A stretch of DNA of 64,000 nucleotides from Coix lacryma-jobi var. lacryma-jobi (GCA_009763385.1 CM019828.1:23197000-23260999), one strand, 5' to 3'; positions 1 through 10,822 are shown, numbered from the stretch's first letter. Made by a program: numbers and translations. The notes: a model not told the origin generated them from the sequence alone.

Positions 1-963
1 GGATCAGAGGATGAGCATAAAAGTAGCATCTTAAAATATTTAACAGATCAAATTACTTAACCCAAAGAATGATAATCTATGCATAAAGTGTCGATCTTTT
101 CATAATTGAGATATATTATCTTTCAAAGGTTAGATGCACAATATTTTAGCTCATTTAGTTAAGACAGCGAGATTCAAGAGAGTAAAACTAGGAACAAGGA
201 TCAAAGGACTGAACATGTTGAGTTGATTAGGTTGGATCAAGTGAGGTGCAACTTAAACATGTTTAGTTCTTTATTTATGTTCATACTAGAATCTAGAAGA
301 AGCTTTTACAGTGATGGTTACTTACCTTGAAATGTTACTTTGTCATTGAAAAGTGATTGTGCTGAACCACCTTGTGGAAGCTCCTCTTGTCTAGTTGGTT
401 GTTGTTTATGAATGGCTTGTCTTCTCTTGTTTGTCTCACAGTGTGATTGAGACGAGGAAGATCACAGTGGAATCATTTTTAGAGGTATCGACCTTCCTTC
501 TCTTGTGTCGACTTATCAGTGAAGGCGCATTATTCCTCGAGTATGCTGACTAGGATCCTCTCTCTTTCTTGTATTAATTCTGTACTATGAGGATGTAGGG
601 ACAGTTCTGTATTCTTCTCTTGTCATCCTTTCTTGTTTTCCTTTAATCATTGGGTTGGCAAGAGACTTGAATTTAGAGCTGCTACTCAAGTGCCTCCATG
701 AGAGTCTTTTGTCTTGTAATGTCACGACTGAGACTTGTCCTCTCAACAGTGTCTAGATGATGGAGATCTTATCGGCTGTTCTTCTTGATTTTGCTAGCTC
801 GGGTATTATCTCTCCATCTTGTAATTCTTGTGGTGCAATGGCTTCATCCTTCATGATGCCCTCATCAATTCTTAGCAGTTGGTTCTTTCTTCGACGTCTT
901 CTCTTGGTTCTCCTTGGCTGCTCATAAGTGATGTAGTTGTTGAAGAATCAGCAAAAGATCCAA

Positions 964-1052
964 GAGTTGACTTCTCTAGGTCCGACATAGATGATAACAT
1001 TGATGGCATTCAAGAACGATCTTCCAAGAATGAGTGGTGGATCATATTCTTC
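964..1052 (-). pseudogene. Retropepsin remnant of element A
   Basis: The minus strand reads EEYDPPLILGRSFL followed by NAINVIIYVG. This matches the PLILGRxFL block near the end of gypsy aspartic proteases. Element B carries the same block at 17037-17129 with several substitutions. No catalytic D-S/T-G triad was found nearby, so only the C-terminal half of the domain is recognisable. In family terms the enzyme would cleave the Gag-Pol polyprotein. The match is short but falls in the expected order, downstream of the position of gag in element B. Confidence 0.55.
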
Positions 1053-1950
1053 TTCTCGACTGGGATAGCATCTAGTGGTTTGTATTGATCAAAGTGGTGG
1101 GTAGGAGATCAATATGTTTGAAGTTGGGTTTCTCCTTCCTCCCTTTGAATGTGAAACACATCTAGACAACGGAATTGTCTCCCAGGCTGGCTTGTGAGGT
1201 AGATGGACTCCCAAACAACATGTTTCTGTGTTGGACTTGTGGATCTTGCTATTGTTGTAGTCGTACCATCTTGTCTTCCCAAGCTAGCTCTTGATTAGAA
1301 GAGAAGATAAATCTCCACTTCTTGTCTTGATGTCTTGGACAATGATGATTGCAGGCATAGGTTGTCTCATACGAGGTAAGTTGCATCTTGTTTGTTATCA
1401 GCGCCCAAGCAAGACTCAAAGCTAGGCTAGCACCATTTGTGATCTAAGAGTAGGTTTGTGTGTCTATGGTTTGGGTTTTGGATCTTCAATGTTCAGACCA
1501 AACCACAGATGAACAAAATCTCTCTCCTGCATAACATTAGTGGATATATACCCGAAGGATTGCAAGAATTTGAAACATAGGTTGTTATACATAACTTATG
1601 TATTTTGCATCTATGCTAAGAAAAAGATGTTTTTAGCATTATTTTAGCATAGACTAGTATTTTATGTGTTGGCTGCACTTTAATATGATTCAAGGCAAAA
1701 GATAACTTGCAGTAGAAGACAAAATAAATAAACTTTGATACTCACAGTTCTTTCATATATGATGAATGAGCCGAGTCTTCATTGTGCAAGAGTTGTTGAA
1801 GTTCACGTGTCTCTTCATCTCCAGTGTGAGTTCATCTCCAGACTTTCCCAAATTAATAATGAAAGTTTTCCTGCAGGGGTTAGTCCAACAAAATATCCAA
1901 TATCTACTATAGCATACTATCAGTTCAGAAATCAACCTAGACACCATGTC

Positions 1951-2753
1951 TGATGAGGACATCGCCAAGTTGGACTCACCGACGCCATGGTCTTCCCCAA
2001 GTTGCAATCCGACTCCAACTCAGTTTTCACGTCACCCTCGGAATTCAGGAGCAGTCCCGAGTAAAATCAACGCCCCGGATGCATACGGACTCCGTTTTCG
2101 ACGAACCAGATATGCTTGGAAAGATAATTTGATAAGCTAACCAATGGCTTTGGAATCACGTCAAAATACGTCCGGAGTCAACGGGAATCGTCGAAACAAG
2201 TCAGCGTCCAGAATCTGCCAGGGTGCTGCGTCACCGTATTTTGGTCCGTTGGGCCGTGTATCGTCTTGGAGCCCATTAGGGGGCGCGTCCAGCAGGGGCG
2301 ACGACCTAAACCCTATATTTAGCCGCCGCCGCCGTCGTTAGGTCTTGGGTTTTGTTTTGAGTTTAGTTTTCCACCGAGAAACTGAATCGTTCATTGTAAC
2401 TGTGGTGACAAATCCTTTTACAGTGATCCAGGGCCCCCGTTCTTGATCTCCTCCACTGTGTCGATTAGTCCTTTGGAACCGAGTTCTTGAACCCCTCTAA
2501 TATATTCGTGATATTCATATCTGCAATTTCAGATTGCGTGCTTTACCTTCTTGCTTGTGTTCTTCGATTCGCTTGCAGGATTAGCCTTCTTGGCGAGGTC
2601 AATCAAGTTGTGCTTGGTTGATAACCAACGGAGCAGTGGTGTAACGGTTGCAGGGTTCGAATCGTGTCTGATTTGAAGCCGGATCGCCAACGTCGAGTTC
2701 TCCACCAATCGAACCTATCGCTACCTCACGGAAGATCGGGCCGTCCTTCATCA
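1951..2753 (+). repeat. 5' LTR of TR-GAG copy 1
   Basis: 803 bp direct repeat of 6090-6892. A CTATATTTAG sequence near 2313 is a possible TATA box. The first 190 bp are the same sequence that encodes the C-terminus of Gag in the 3' LTR. Confidence 0.93.
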
Positions 2754-2755
2754 AT

Positions 2756-2765
2756 TGGTATCGGA
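2756..2765 (+). promoter_or_regulatory. Primer-binding site of TR-GAG copy 1
   Basis: TGGTATCGGA follows the LTR after two bases. It matches the common plant initiator-tRNA-Met site TGGTATCAGA with one change. The second copy has the same site in reverse complement just before 54939. Confidence 0.75.
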
Positions 2766-4092
2766 TTTTTCAGGTTTCCCGCGAGGTATAATCTCGTTTG
2801 CCCTTAGATTCATATTTGTTATTACCTACAGTCCACAAAAAGCCAAAAAATATTTCAATTTCCGCTGTCCTATCGCCTTTTGTGCCTTTGCAATTTCGTT
2901 TCAGATTCGCTTTGTTGAGTTTGTGTCCGTGGTCGAGTCTTGTTGCTGGTTTAGGTTGTGTTCGTCGTCGTAGTTCATCGTGCCCGTTGCTGTTTCTTTG
3001 TTTTCGCCGCTATCCCATCCACCGTTCCTAAACAACAAGTCGAAGCCACCACATTACTCGACTTGCCCGCTAGCCGCCTTGTGTAATTTCTCGCCGCCGC
3101 GCAAACCCTAGACAGGTTGCCAACCGCTCTAATTTTTGCCTGCATCGCAGCCCTCCTTACATCATCTGGCATCTACCTTCTGTTGTTAGTCACAAGGACG
3201 CATGATCTTGTGATCGGTGTTGGAGTTTCGGGTCGCTTTGCCTTAACTGCCGCTGCCGAGTTGCTCTTACTGCCGATTTTTGTGTGTGCCTTCCAGAAAA
3301 CATAACTTGAGGTACATTCGGTAAAACAGACATAACTTTTCGCTCGTTTGTCCGAAAAATCTGAAATTTTTTGTGGCGATTCTTGACACCGTTTGGACCT
3401 CACCCAAACTAGGCTTCGCCCTGTTTGGTCCCTCTAAATTGCCAAAAAAAAATCGGGAAAATAAATAAAAAAAATTGACAAGGTTTCAGCACGCTTTTCA
3501 GAGAACTTGCTGATTTTGTGTAGACCACATCCGACCTCAGTTGCAGGCGCCAATTTTTGTGGTTACATCTTTTGTGATCCTTGTTCAAGGAAAAATATAA
3601 AAAAATAGTGAAAAAATAAAAAAGTTTGATTCCTACTAGTACCTTTTTGGAAAATCAAGGGAAAATTCAGGACAAAGAAAAATTCAGATTCTTTGCTTGT
3701 TCTGTGAGTTCTTTCCATCGTTCTTTGTTTCATCTTGTTGCGCTACGTCTACACACGTCTTAGCCAGCAATTGTGACTTGTGCTTTGGATACTTATTGAA
3801 CTTTGCTAATCTGCTTTCGTTAATTGCTAATCCTTGCTGTCATATTGTGCCTACCTATAGCTCCACATATACTTCTGTCAGCACAGGTTTATCTTGCAAC
3901 TGTTACCCACGCTCAACAACAGATTGCTTCGTCACTTTGGTTTGATCTTGTTTGGCGTTGGTAAGAATACAGGCAAGACGGTGGTAAGCCGCCTGTGATT
4001 TTGCATTCCAGTTCCACTTCTACCACCACCACTTGGTTCCTTTAGTTGATAGGGATAATCCTTTGCTGTTGTATTTTTTCTATCTTCTAACA
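2766..4092 (+). other. Long untranslated leader of TR-GAG copy 1
   Basis: About 1.3 kb without a convincing gene. It contains several short ORFs and possible splice-like sites but nothing conserved enough to call. The same leader is present in copy 2 (53602-54926). Confidence 0.6.
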
Positions 4093-6279
4093 ATGGCAGG
4101 AATTCCGACGGACTTCAATGAGTGCGTGTCCAAAGGCGAGCTTACGACATTCATGAATGAACAACGCAATCTTATGACCGAGCTGACACGCAACGTGAAC
4201 AATCTGGTCAACCGCATTACGCAGCTTGAGCAACGCCCTCAACCAAATCGTGATGACGAAGATGCGGATGCTTTTGGTGATGACGATGCGGATGCTGATG
4301 CTGGTCCTCGTCGCCGCCTCAACTTCAATCGTCGCGGTATGGGAGGTAATAATAATAATAATGATCCTTTTGCTAAAATTAAATTTAGCCTACCTTCCTT
4401 TGCTGGTAATATGGATCCAGAGACATATTTAGATTGGGAACTTACTGTTCAACAAAAATTTGATTCTTATAATGTTCCTGCTGAGCATAGAGTTAGACTT
4501 GCTACTAGTGAGTTTACTAATTTTGCTTTATTCTGGTGGAGTGATCTTTGCAATGCTAATAATGCTGCTGCTGTGCCTCAAACTTGGAATACTTTAAAGC
4601 AACGCATGAAATCTCGTTTTGTTCCTCCTTATTACCAACGTGATCTACGTTTGAAACTGCAAACTTTAAAACAAGGTGATAAAGGAGTAGAGGCATATTA
4701 TCAAGAATTGCTTATTGGTTTAGCACGTTGTGGTATACATGAAGATGATGATGATGCTAGTGCTAGATTCTTTGGTGGTTTAAATCGTGATATCCAGGAT
4801 ATTCTTGATTACAAAGATTGGACTAGGTTCAGCCAATTATATCATCTTGCTCTTAAAGCTGAACGAGAAGTACAGGGACGCAAACAACACCAACCTTTCA
4901 GGTATAACACTGGGAGGACTTTTCAGCAACGTTCCGAGCCGGAGACGCCCAAGCTTCCTGCTGCACCACAGCCGTCTACACCTTCCGAGGTAAGTAAATT
5001 GTCTAGTGTGCAGATTCCACAATTCAAGAAAGGTGCCACTTCGGGTGCTTCTACTAGATCTTCCTCGTCTAGCTCTACAATCATTTGCCACCGATGCAAA
5101 GGCATGGGACATGTCATGAAGGATTGCCCCAGTCGTCGTGCTTTCATTGCTACCGAGGATGGATATGTAAGTACTAGTGATGTTGAAGATGATTTAGCTC
5201 TTGCTGCTAACATTGCTGCAGATTCCATCGAGGACGATCACGACAAGGAGACCATCACCATTGACTCTGTGGCTGCTGCTGCGGATTATCCTAGTCTTCT
5301 TGTGCAGCGAGTGTTGAGTACACGTGTGGGACATGAAGAAGAAGAGATGAAGATCCAACGCCACAATTTGTTCCACATGTATCTCATTGTGCAGGGTTGT
5401 CGTGTTCTCACCATCATTGATAGCGGGAGTTGCAACAACTTGGTGAGTTCGGATTTGGTTGAGAAGCTTGGCTTAACCACACGACAACATTCGTATCCAT
5501 ATAAACTTCAATGGTTCAATAATAATGGTATGACTAAGGTAACTAAATCAGCACGCATTAGCTTTTTCACAGGCTCTTATCATGATACTGCTGATTTTGA
5601 CGTTGTCCCTATGCAAGCTTGTTCTATTTTGTTAGGTCGCCCATGGGAATTTGATAATGATGCTTTACACCATGGTAGAACTAATACATACACTATCATA
5701 CATAAGGACAAGAAAATTACTTTGCTGCCTTTGTCTCCTACGGATATTATTAAACATGCTAAAGAGATTAAAAATAAAAATAAACCTCCAACAAATATTG
5801 CTAACAATAATGAGATTAAGTTAAAAGGAGGTGTTTTTCTTGCTACAACTTCTACTGCTGCTGCGTTATGTGATACTAATGATGCTCCTTGTTATACTAT
5901 GCTTTGTCGACATGTTAGTGTTGCTGCACATGATTCTATACATTGTGTTTCGCATTGTGCGGTCACTAACCTTTTGCAGGAGCTTGGAGATGACATGGAG
6001 TCGCGGACAACTCCAATTTTAGAAGGAGGGGATGATGAGGACATCGCCAAGATGGAGTCGAGGACGACTCCAATTCAAGAAGGGGAGGATGATGAGGACA
6101 TCGCCAAGTTGGACTCACCGACGCCATGGTCTTCCCCAAGTTGCAATCCGACTCCAACTCAGTTTTCACGTCACCCTCGGAATTCAGGAGCAGTCCCGAG
6201 TAAAATCAACGCCCCGGATGCATACGGACTCCGTTTTCGACGAACCAGATATGCTTGGAAAGATAATTTGATAAGCTAA
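4093..6279 (+). CDS. Gag-protease polyprotein of TR-GAG copy 1
   Basis: An intact 728-codon frame. The chosen start is the ATG of MAGIPTDFNE, which aligns with the ATG of copy 2; the 20 upstream open codons lack an ATG start. The order is: short coiled N-terminus; acidic stretch; a gag domain with WWSDLCNA and the R-Y-x(n)-L pattern; a basic/Ser-rich linker; one CCHC knuckle (CHRCKGMGHVMKDC); then a retropepsin-like domain with IIDSGSCNNL and a second block SILLGRPWEFD. The catalytic motif is DSG. The frame then crosses the polypurine tract and ends 190 bp inside the 3' LTR. There is no pol downstream. The protein should form virus-like particles and package the element RNA. The sequence resembles chromovirus-type gypsy Gag; exact lineage is uncertain. 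Confidence 0.9.
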   Translation: MAGIPTDFNECVSKGELTTFMNEQRNLMTELTRNVNNLVNRITQLEQRPQPNRDDEDADAFGDDDADADAGPRRRLNFNRRGMGGNNNNNDPFAKIKFSLPSFAGNMDPETYLDWELTVQQKFDSYNVPAEHRVRLATSEFTNFALFWWSDLCNANNAAAVPQTWNTLKQRMKSRFVPPYYQRDLRLKLQTLKQGDKGVEAYYQELLIGLARCGIHEDDDDASARFFGGLNRDIQDILDYKDWTRFSQLYHLALKAEREVQGRKQHQPFRYNTGRTFQQRSEPETPKLPAAPQPSTPSEVSKLSSVQIPQFKKGATSGASTRSSSSSSTIICHRCKGMGHVMKDCPSRRAFIATEDGYVSTSDVEDDLALAANIAADSIEDDHDKETITIDSVAAAADYPSLLVQRVLSTRVGHEEEEMKIQRHNLFHMYLIVQGCRVLTIIDSGSCNNLVSSDLVEKLGLTTRQHSYPYKLQWFNNNGMTKVTKSARISFFTGSYHDTADFDVVPMQACSILLGRPWEFDNDALHHGRTNTYTIIHKDKKITLLPLSPTDIIKHAKEIKNKNKPPTNIANNNEIKLKGGVFLATTSTAAALCDTNDAPCYTMLCRHVSVAAHDSIHCVSHCAVTNLLQELGDDMESRTTPILEGGDDEDIAKMESRTTPIQEGEDDEDIAKLDSPTPWSSPSCNPTPTQFSRHPRNSGAVPSKINAPDAYGLRFRRTRYAWKDNLIS
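6077..6089 (+). promoter_or_regulatory. Polypurine tract inside the gag frame
   Basis: AAGAAGGGGAGGA sits directly against the 3' LTR start and is read as codons of Gag. A second, similar purine run followed by the same first 19 bases of the LTR lies about 57 bp upstream (about 6020-6050). Confidence 0.75.
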
Positions 6280-6892
6280 CCAATGGCTTTGGAATCACGT
6301 CAAAATACGTCCGGAGTCAACGGGAATCGTCGAAACAAGTCAGCGTCCAGAATCTGCCAGGGTGCTGCGTCACCGTATTTTGGTCCGTTGGGCCGTGTAT
6401 CGTCTTGGAGCCCATTAGGGGGCGCGTCCAGCAGGGGCGACGACCTAAACCCTATATTTAGCCGCCGCCGCCGTCGTTAGGTCTTGGGTTTTGTTTTGAG
6501 TTTAGTTTTCCACCGAGAAACTGAATCGTTCATTGTAACTGTGGTGACAAATCCTTTTACAGTGATCCAGGGCCCCCGTTCTTGATCTCCTCCACTGTGT
6601 CGATTAGTCCTTTGGAACCGAGTTCTTGAACCCCTCTAATATATTCGTGATATTCATATCTGCAATTTCAGATTGCGTGCTTTACCTTCTTGCTTGTGTT
6701 CTTCGATTCGCTTGCAGGATTAGCCTTCTTGGCGAGGTCAATCAAGTTGTGCTTGGTTGATAACCAACGGAGCAGTGGTGTAACGGTTGCAGGGTTCGAA
6801 TCGTGTCTGATTTGAAGCCGGATCGCCAACGTCGAGTTCTCCACCAATCGAACCTATCGCTACCTCACGGAAGATCGGGCCGTCCTTCATCA
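6090..6892 (+). repeat. 3' LTR of TR-GAG copy 1
   Basis: 803 bp copy of 1951-2753. Contains the Gag stop codon at 6277-6279. Confidence 0.93.
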
Positions 6893-6897
6893 ATGTC

Positions 6898-7591
6898 TAA
6901 TTTGACTTTGGAAGGTATCCTAGCCTAAGCACCATGCTCAATTTAAAATCCTTCTGAAGCGAAATCAACACACCTCGTGGTTTAAACTAAACACCATGCC
7001 TAATTTAAAGAGATGTATGACTGTACTTCAAACCCATACATATATTATAGCAGGTAAAGGTAACATGAAAGCATTGTAGAGATTTATTCAGATGGTGATG
7101 AAAGAGCATGATTAGTATATGAGCATATCTTAATTAAAGGTAGGGACAACCAACATAGCAACGCGGCAAGAAATGCTCTTAGAAAGTCTATTCCCCAAGC
7201 TTGGATTTTGCACAAATCAAGATTGGATGAATGTAATTCAATGTTGCATGATGATTGGTTGGACATACCTTGTGTTTGTTGTTCCTTCGTTCTTTTCTGC
7301 TCCAGACCTGGGAAGATTAGTGACAAAATACCCGAAGGAATATTTTCACAACTATATTTCTATGCTCAGTGCAGCGGAAAGGTAGGCATAGCTAATAACC
7401 AGGTATTATGATGGGGTGTAAGCATTCTACTGGTTATAGCTTGCGTTCATGGGGTAGTGATAGCTAAGAGTGGAATTCAAAAACAACATTCATAAGAATG
7501 AACACAAAAATAATGAAAAGACTGGGACAAAAAAAGGAAAAGATTAAAGTATGATTACAAGGTTAAACTAAGACTTAAGATGATCTACCGT
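6898..7591. other. Internal non-coding part of element A
   Basis: Continues the sequence interrupted at 1950 and aligns with about 17660-18140 of element B. No gene. It lacks the gag gene that element B carries next to its primer-binding site. Confidence 0.6.
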
Positions 7592-7609
7592 TCCTCGGCA
7601 ACGGCGCTA
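7592..7609 (-). promoter_or_regulatory. Primer-binding site of element A
   Basis: The plus strand reads TCCTCGGCAACGGCGCTA, the complement of the Athila/Tat-type tRNA-Asp primer site with two changes. It lies eight bases before the LTR at 7618. Confidence 0.75.
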
Positions 7610-7617
7610 GAAATGCT

Positions 7618-8867
7618 TGTTGGTATAAATTAACGCACACTACTTTATCCGCAAGCGCACAGATAAAATCTACCGATGTAGCACTTCACTGGAGTAACCC
7701 AGTTTTAATGTCGAACCCAAAGGAACGGATAGTGTTAAGTCTTAAAGTCTATCCCCTGAGTAGCTAACAAGGACGGAGAATCTAGAAGTATAGAGCGGAT
7801 CACTAAGGTTGTCTAATTCCAATTCAAGAGTGATATGTTTATATTATTCTTAGTGGGGAAGTTGCCATAAAAGGTCACAAACAGAGTATGAGACTTTTAT
7901 GCAAATGTATAATCCTACCGAGCCTACACACGGGTAAGTGGACTATAGAAGAATCAACAAGGCTATAAGAGTCACCCTTGCGAACAACCACTACTACCGG
8001 CGTTATAGGAGGCAATTATGAGCTATCAAGTCTAAGCACCACGCTTACACTATCCAACTACTCTAACTCTAGAGCGACTTAGATTTAAAGTACTCAAAAG
8101 AGAGTCATAAACCTTAAGAATAATAAGAACAATGGCCCAAACTTAAATATAGACGTTGATTACCAAAACAACCGCTGAAGCAAGTTGAAGATGAACTTGA
8201 ATCCGCAGGTACAAGATGAAGAAGTTGATCCGACAGGCCGGAGCTCCTTCTTGATCTCTTCCTCTCTCTCTTCTAGTCCTAGTATAAGACTATGTTCTAA
8301 ACCTAAACTAGAGGGGTATCTAGTCTTCTACTTGAAAGCTGGCTCTTGAAGTCTTCTTCTAGGGTTTCTAAATGAGGCGTGGACTTTTCTGAAGAGAGAC
8401 TTGCTCTTCCCTGGGGCCCGGGGGCCTGTATATATAGCCCTGAGTGATCAACCATGACCATTAGATCAAACCGACTTCACGTAGGGCTGAGATGGATCCT
8501 CAAAGGCGGTGAAAGAAGGTTCCAGAAGATGAAGGCCATCGGGCCCAGGGGGTGACCGACCGGTCATAGGGTGGGACCGGTCGGTCCCACCTGGCGGCCT
8601 CTCGGGATGTTCGGCCTCCTGGTGTCCTCTGGTGTCCTCTAGGTCCTTCTGGAGTATTCCTGACGTGCCGGTTCCGTAATCTTCCGTTGGTTTCCTTCTA
8701 GGAGAAGTAATCAGTGCTGGTTTTCCTGTTTAGTCCCTGTAGAATCACAATTCACCAAAACTCGTGGAATATTGTCAATTAAAACCCTAAACCTTTATTG
8801 GTGATTGAATTCATGCCCTTTTCATATTTATTTATCCTTTAATTTTGATAGATAACCAGTGTCAACA
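7618..8867 (-). repeat. 5' LTR of element A
   Basis: About 1250 bp, TGTTGG to CAACA in plus orientation. Its terminal 120 bp resemble the LTRs of element B (shared CAAGCGCACxGATA block). A TATA box on the minus strand lies at about 8427-8437 (CTATATATAC). Confidence 0.8.
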
Positions 8868-9342
8868 CACATGCATGATTCAATAAAGTGAGACCAATCT
8901 CGGTTGACCGGACAGTTGGGCTCACTGAATCTGATCATTAGGTAGGCGTTCATCCACCCATATCTTGGAGCTGGATTGGTGTTACACCCTATGTATATGT
9001 GCAGTGTTTTGCTAGTTTTTTGTCCTGCACAAAAGGATGTTTGGTCCAGTCGAAAGACTTTGGGGGTACATGGTATTGTATATCATATATAGAGGAGGAT
9101 GTGCTTGCTTGAGAGTTGAGACAGATACACATGCATGCATGCATGCAAAGTAACTGCCTCTGTATTGGACTAGTGGTGCTTATATGGCACGCCGTCTCTC
9201 AGAGTAGTCGCCGGTAGTTTTAGTCGACATTGATTCTACTGGTTGGCAAGAGGCTAACAACAAGTACACGACTTCGACTGATGAGCTGCAAGAGGAATGA
9301 GAATGATAGATGTAGCAATGTGTATCATGCATCAGAAATGCA
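8868..9342. other. Unique intergenic stretch
   Basis: No gene or element recognised. A short (ATGC)n run lies at about 9128-9147. Confidence 0.5.
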
Positions 9343-10121
9343 AAGGCTATAGTAGCTAGTTGCTAGCTAGTAAATGTGCTTTTTGTGATGAAATTGAGGA
9401 TATTAACCATTTGTTTTTTCAATTGAAGGTAGCAAGATTAATATGGACCATAGTAGCTGCTTTGTGTTGTAGTGCAAACAATATTCCCTCCAACATTCAG
9501 CAAGTGTGGAGTTGGTGTAACCTTTGGCTTCCATTTGATAAAAAATTTCATACGCTGGGCTTATCAGCTATCTGGATCTGTTGTCATATAAATACTTTTA
9601 TACATTATTGGGCAGGGCTGTAAGGAGAGGAAGACTAGGCACAACCTGTTGAAGGAGCAGATCTGATGCTTAAGATCGCCAAGGAGGTGCTAGCTAATCT
9701 CACAACAAGGCAGGCGAATATCTACTACTCACAGAAGAGGAGGAAGAAGAAGGTGAGAAAAGCAACTGAGACGCTGATCGCTTCTGCTATACGTCAAAGG
9801 ATTGATGAGATAGTTGTAGTTTCTTTTAAGTAGTGGTCCTTTCTCTGCTGAGATCTAGATCACGATGTGGCTTTTATCCCAACACAGTCTCAAGTTTGTT
9901 TACACCGTTAGCAGTTTCAGCCGTTTTTTGTCGACCTTTGCTAGATCTTTTGGCCCGTTCTTCTGAACTTTGCGGTTTGTTAGCCCCACCAGCGCAGTCT
10001 GGTCTGGACTTTTTTTTAGCTTCTGGTATTTCTAGTTTCTGTCCCCCTGTAATATCCCGAATGCTCTATATTTCTGTTATTCTGGTAATGGAAATGGGTT
10101 CTACCCGTGTGCAAAAAAAAA
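9343..10121 (+). mobile_element. 5'-truncated L1-type LINE fragment
   Basis: It begins with a zinc-binding reverse-transcriptase C-terminal domain and ends in a 3' tail with a short poly-A at 10113-10121, as expected for a 5'-truncated L1. The tail sequence before the poly-A (TGTAATATCC, then GTAATGGAAATGGG) is typical of grass L1 3' ends. Its left border is uncertain. A possible short duplication (AAATGCA near 9336 and at the poly-A end) is too weak to prove the insertion limits. The insertion ends 280 bp upstream of the RALF start codon. Confidence 0.7.
9360..9620 (+). pseudogene. LINE zinc-binding domain fragment (zf-RVT like)
   Basis: The frame reads CAFCDEIEDINHLFF followed by an LIWTIVAALCC segment. 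This is the C-x2-C-x(n)-H-x2-F pattern of the zinc-binding domain that follows reverse transcriptase in plant LINEs. About 87 codons are open. There is no start and the catalytic domain is missing. It cannot be functional alone. Confidence 0.7.
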
Positions 10122-10401
10122 TGCAGCCATGCAGGAATGCTGAGGTGAGGCTGGGTGAAAGCGTGGCCCCGCAACACGCGGACGCACCGTCCAGGGCAGC
10201 ATGCGATCGCCCTTGTTTGTCTCCCGTCTAGCACCTTCCCCTCCAAATGGGCTCCCGGTGCTCCTCTTCATCTTCCCCTCCTCCTCCCCTTCACAGAGCG
10301 AACAATCACAACAAAGGCAGGGTAGGCGAAGAGACCCGATCATCCTTCAAGCAAAGATACCAACTTAGCAGCAACAAGGCCACCACCGGTTCGACGACGA
10401 C

Positions 10402-10783
10402 ATGGCTCGCCTCGGCGCCGGCGCCCTGCTGTTGGCGCTCCTGGTGGCGGTCGCCGCGTTCCTCGCGGTGCCGGCCTCGGCGGAGGCCGCGGACCTGGGG
10501 AGCAGCACCCCGTGCGGCGGGGGCCTGGGCCGGTGCGGCGAGGAGTTCGGGCTGTCCGGCATCGGCTGGGTGCCGCGGACGAGCGACTCGCCGCGACGGA
10601 AGATGGCGCAGCGCAAGCCCACCAATTAACCGCTACATCAGCTACGCGGCGCTCCGCGCGGACCAGGTGCCGTGCAACAAGCGCGGCCTCTCCTACTACA
10701 GCAACTGCGCGTCGCAGCAGGCCGCCAACCCCTACCGCCGCGGTTGCTCCGTCATCACGCGCTGCGCCTGCAACATGAACTGA
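10402..10783 (+). pseudogene. RALF-like peptide gene, frame-shifted
   Basis: The ATG at 10402 opens a GC-rich frame with a hydrophobic secretion signal (about residues 4-28, LLLALLVAVAAFLAVPASA), a propeptide and an RRKM cleavage-type site. It then meets TAA at 10627. Four extra bases around 10624-10629 shift the frame. In the next frame the mature peptide follows directly: YISYAALR, then PC, NC, GC and RC cysteines, ending at 10783. RALFs are secreted ligands of FERONIA-class receptor kinases that raise apoplastic pH. YISY and the four cysteines are intact, so the break is young, an allele, or a sequencing error. RALF genes normally lack introns, and no GT-AG pair fits here. Without the shift the precursor would be about 126 residues, normal for the family. 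Confidence 0.88.
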
Positions 10784-10818
10784 TGAGCACGCGGCGGCCG
10801 GCGGCTAGATTGCTGTGG

Positions 10819-10822
<4 letters not shown>

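Larger units (their letters stand above)
1951..6892 (+). mobile_element. TR-GAG type LTR retrotransposon (gag-protease only), copy 1
   Basis: It has two 803 bp LTRs (1951-2753 and 6090-6892), both TGATGAGGAC to TCATCA, with no difference that I could find by eye. The target-site duplication ATGTC (1946-1950 and 6893-6897) is perfect, and the flanks join into the sequence seen uninterrupted in element B near 17655. The interior holds a primer-binding site, a 1.3 kb leader and one intact 728-codon gag-protease gene. There is no reverse transcriptase, RNase H or integrase, so it must move with enzymes supplied in trans. Identical LTRs indicate a very recent insertion. A second copy lies at 50805-55740. 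Confidence 0.93.
1..8867 (-). mobile_element. Athila-like LTR retrotransposon A (5' part, cut by window edge)
   Basis: The right end is an LTR (7618-8867) running TGTTGG to CAACA in plus orientation. Just left of it is the complement of a primer-binding site of the Athila/Tat tRNA-Asp type, so the element reads on the minus strand and its other LTR lies left of the window. The internal part (1-1945 and 6898-7591) is clearly related to the internal part of element B at about 16345-18140, including a protease remnant. The gag gene present in B is absent here. A TR-GAG element is inserted at 1951. The five bases after the LTR (8868-8872, CACAT) should be one copy of its target-site duplication; the other copy is not visible. 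Element A is clearly non-autonomous in the part seen. Confidence 0.75.

Noticed and set aside
879..1088. Plus-strand 69-codon ORF with a copy at 16931-17164
   Set aside because: Conserved because the other strand encodes the protease remnant of elements A and B.
6768..6805. Functional tRNA gene in the TR-GAG LTR
   Set aside because: A-box and B-box like words are present but too close, and no cloverleaf could be drawn by eye.
10247..10783. 178-codon ORF covering RALF
   Set aside because: Only its last 50 codons are RALF. The upstream part is the wrong frame; the signal peptide is in the frame starting at 10402.
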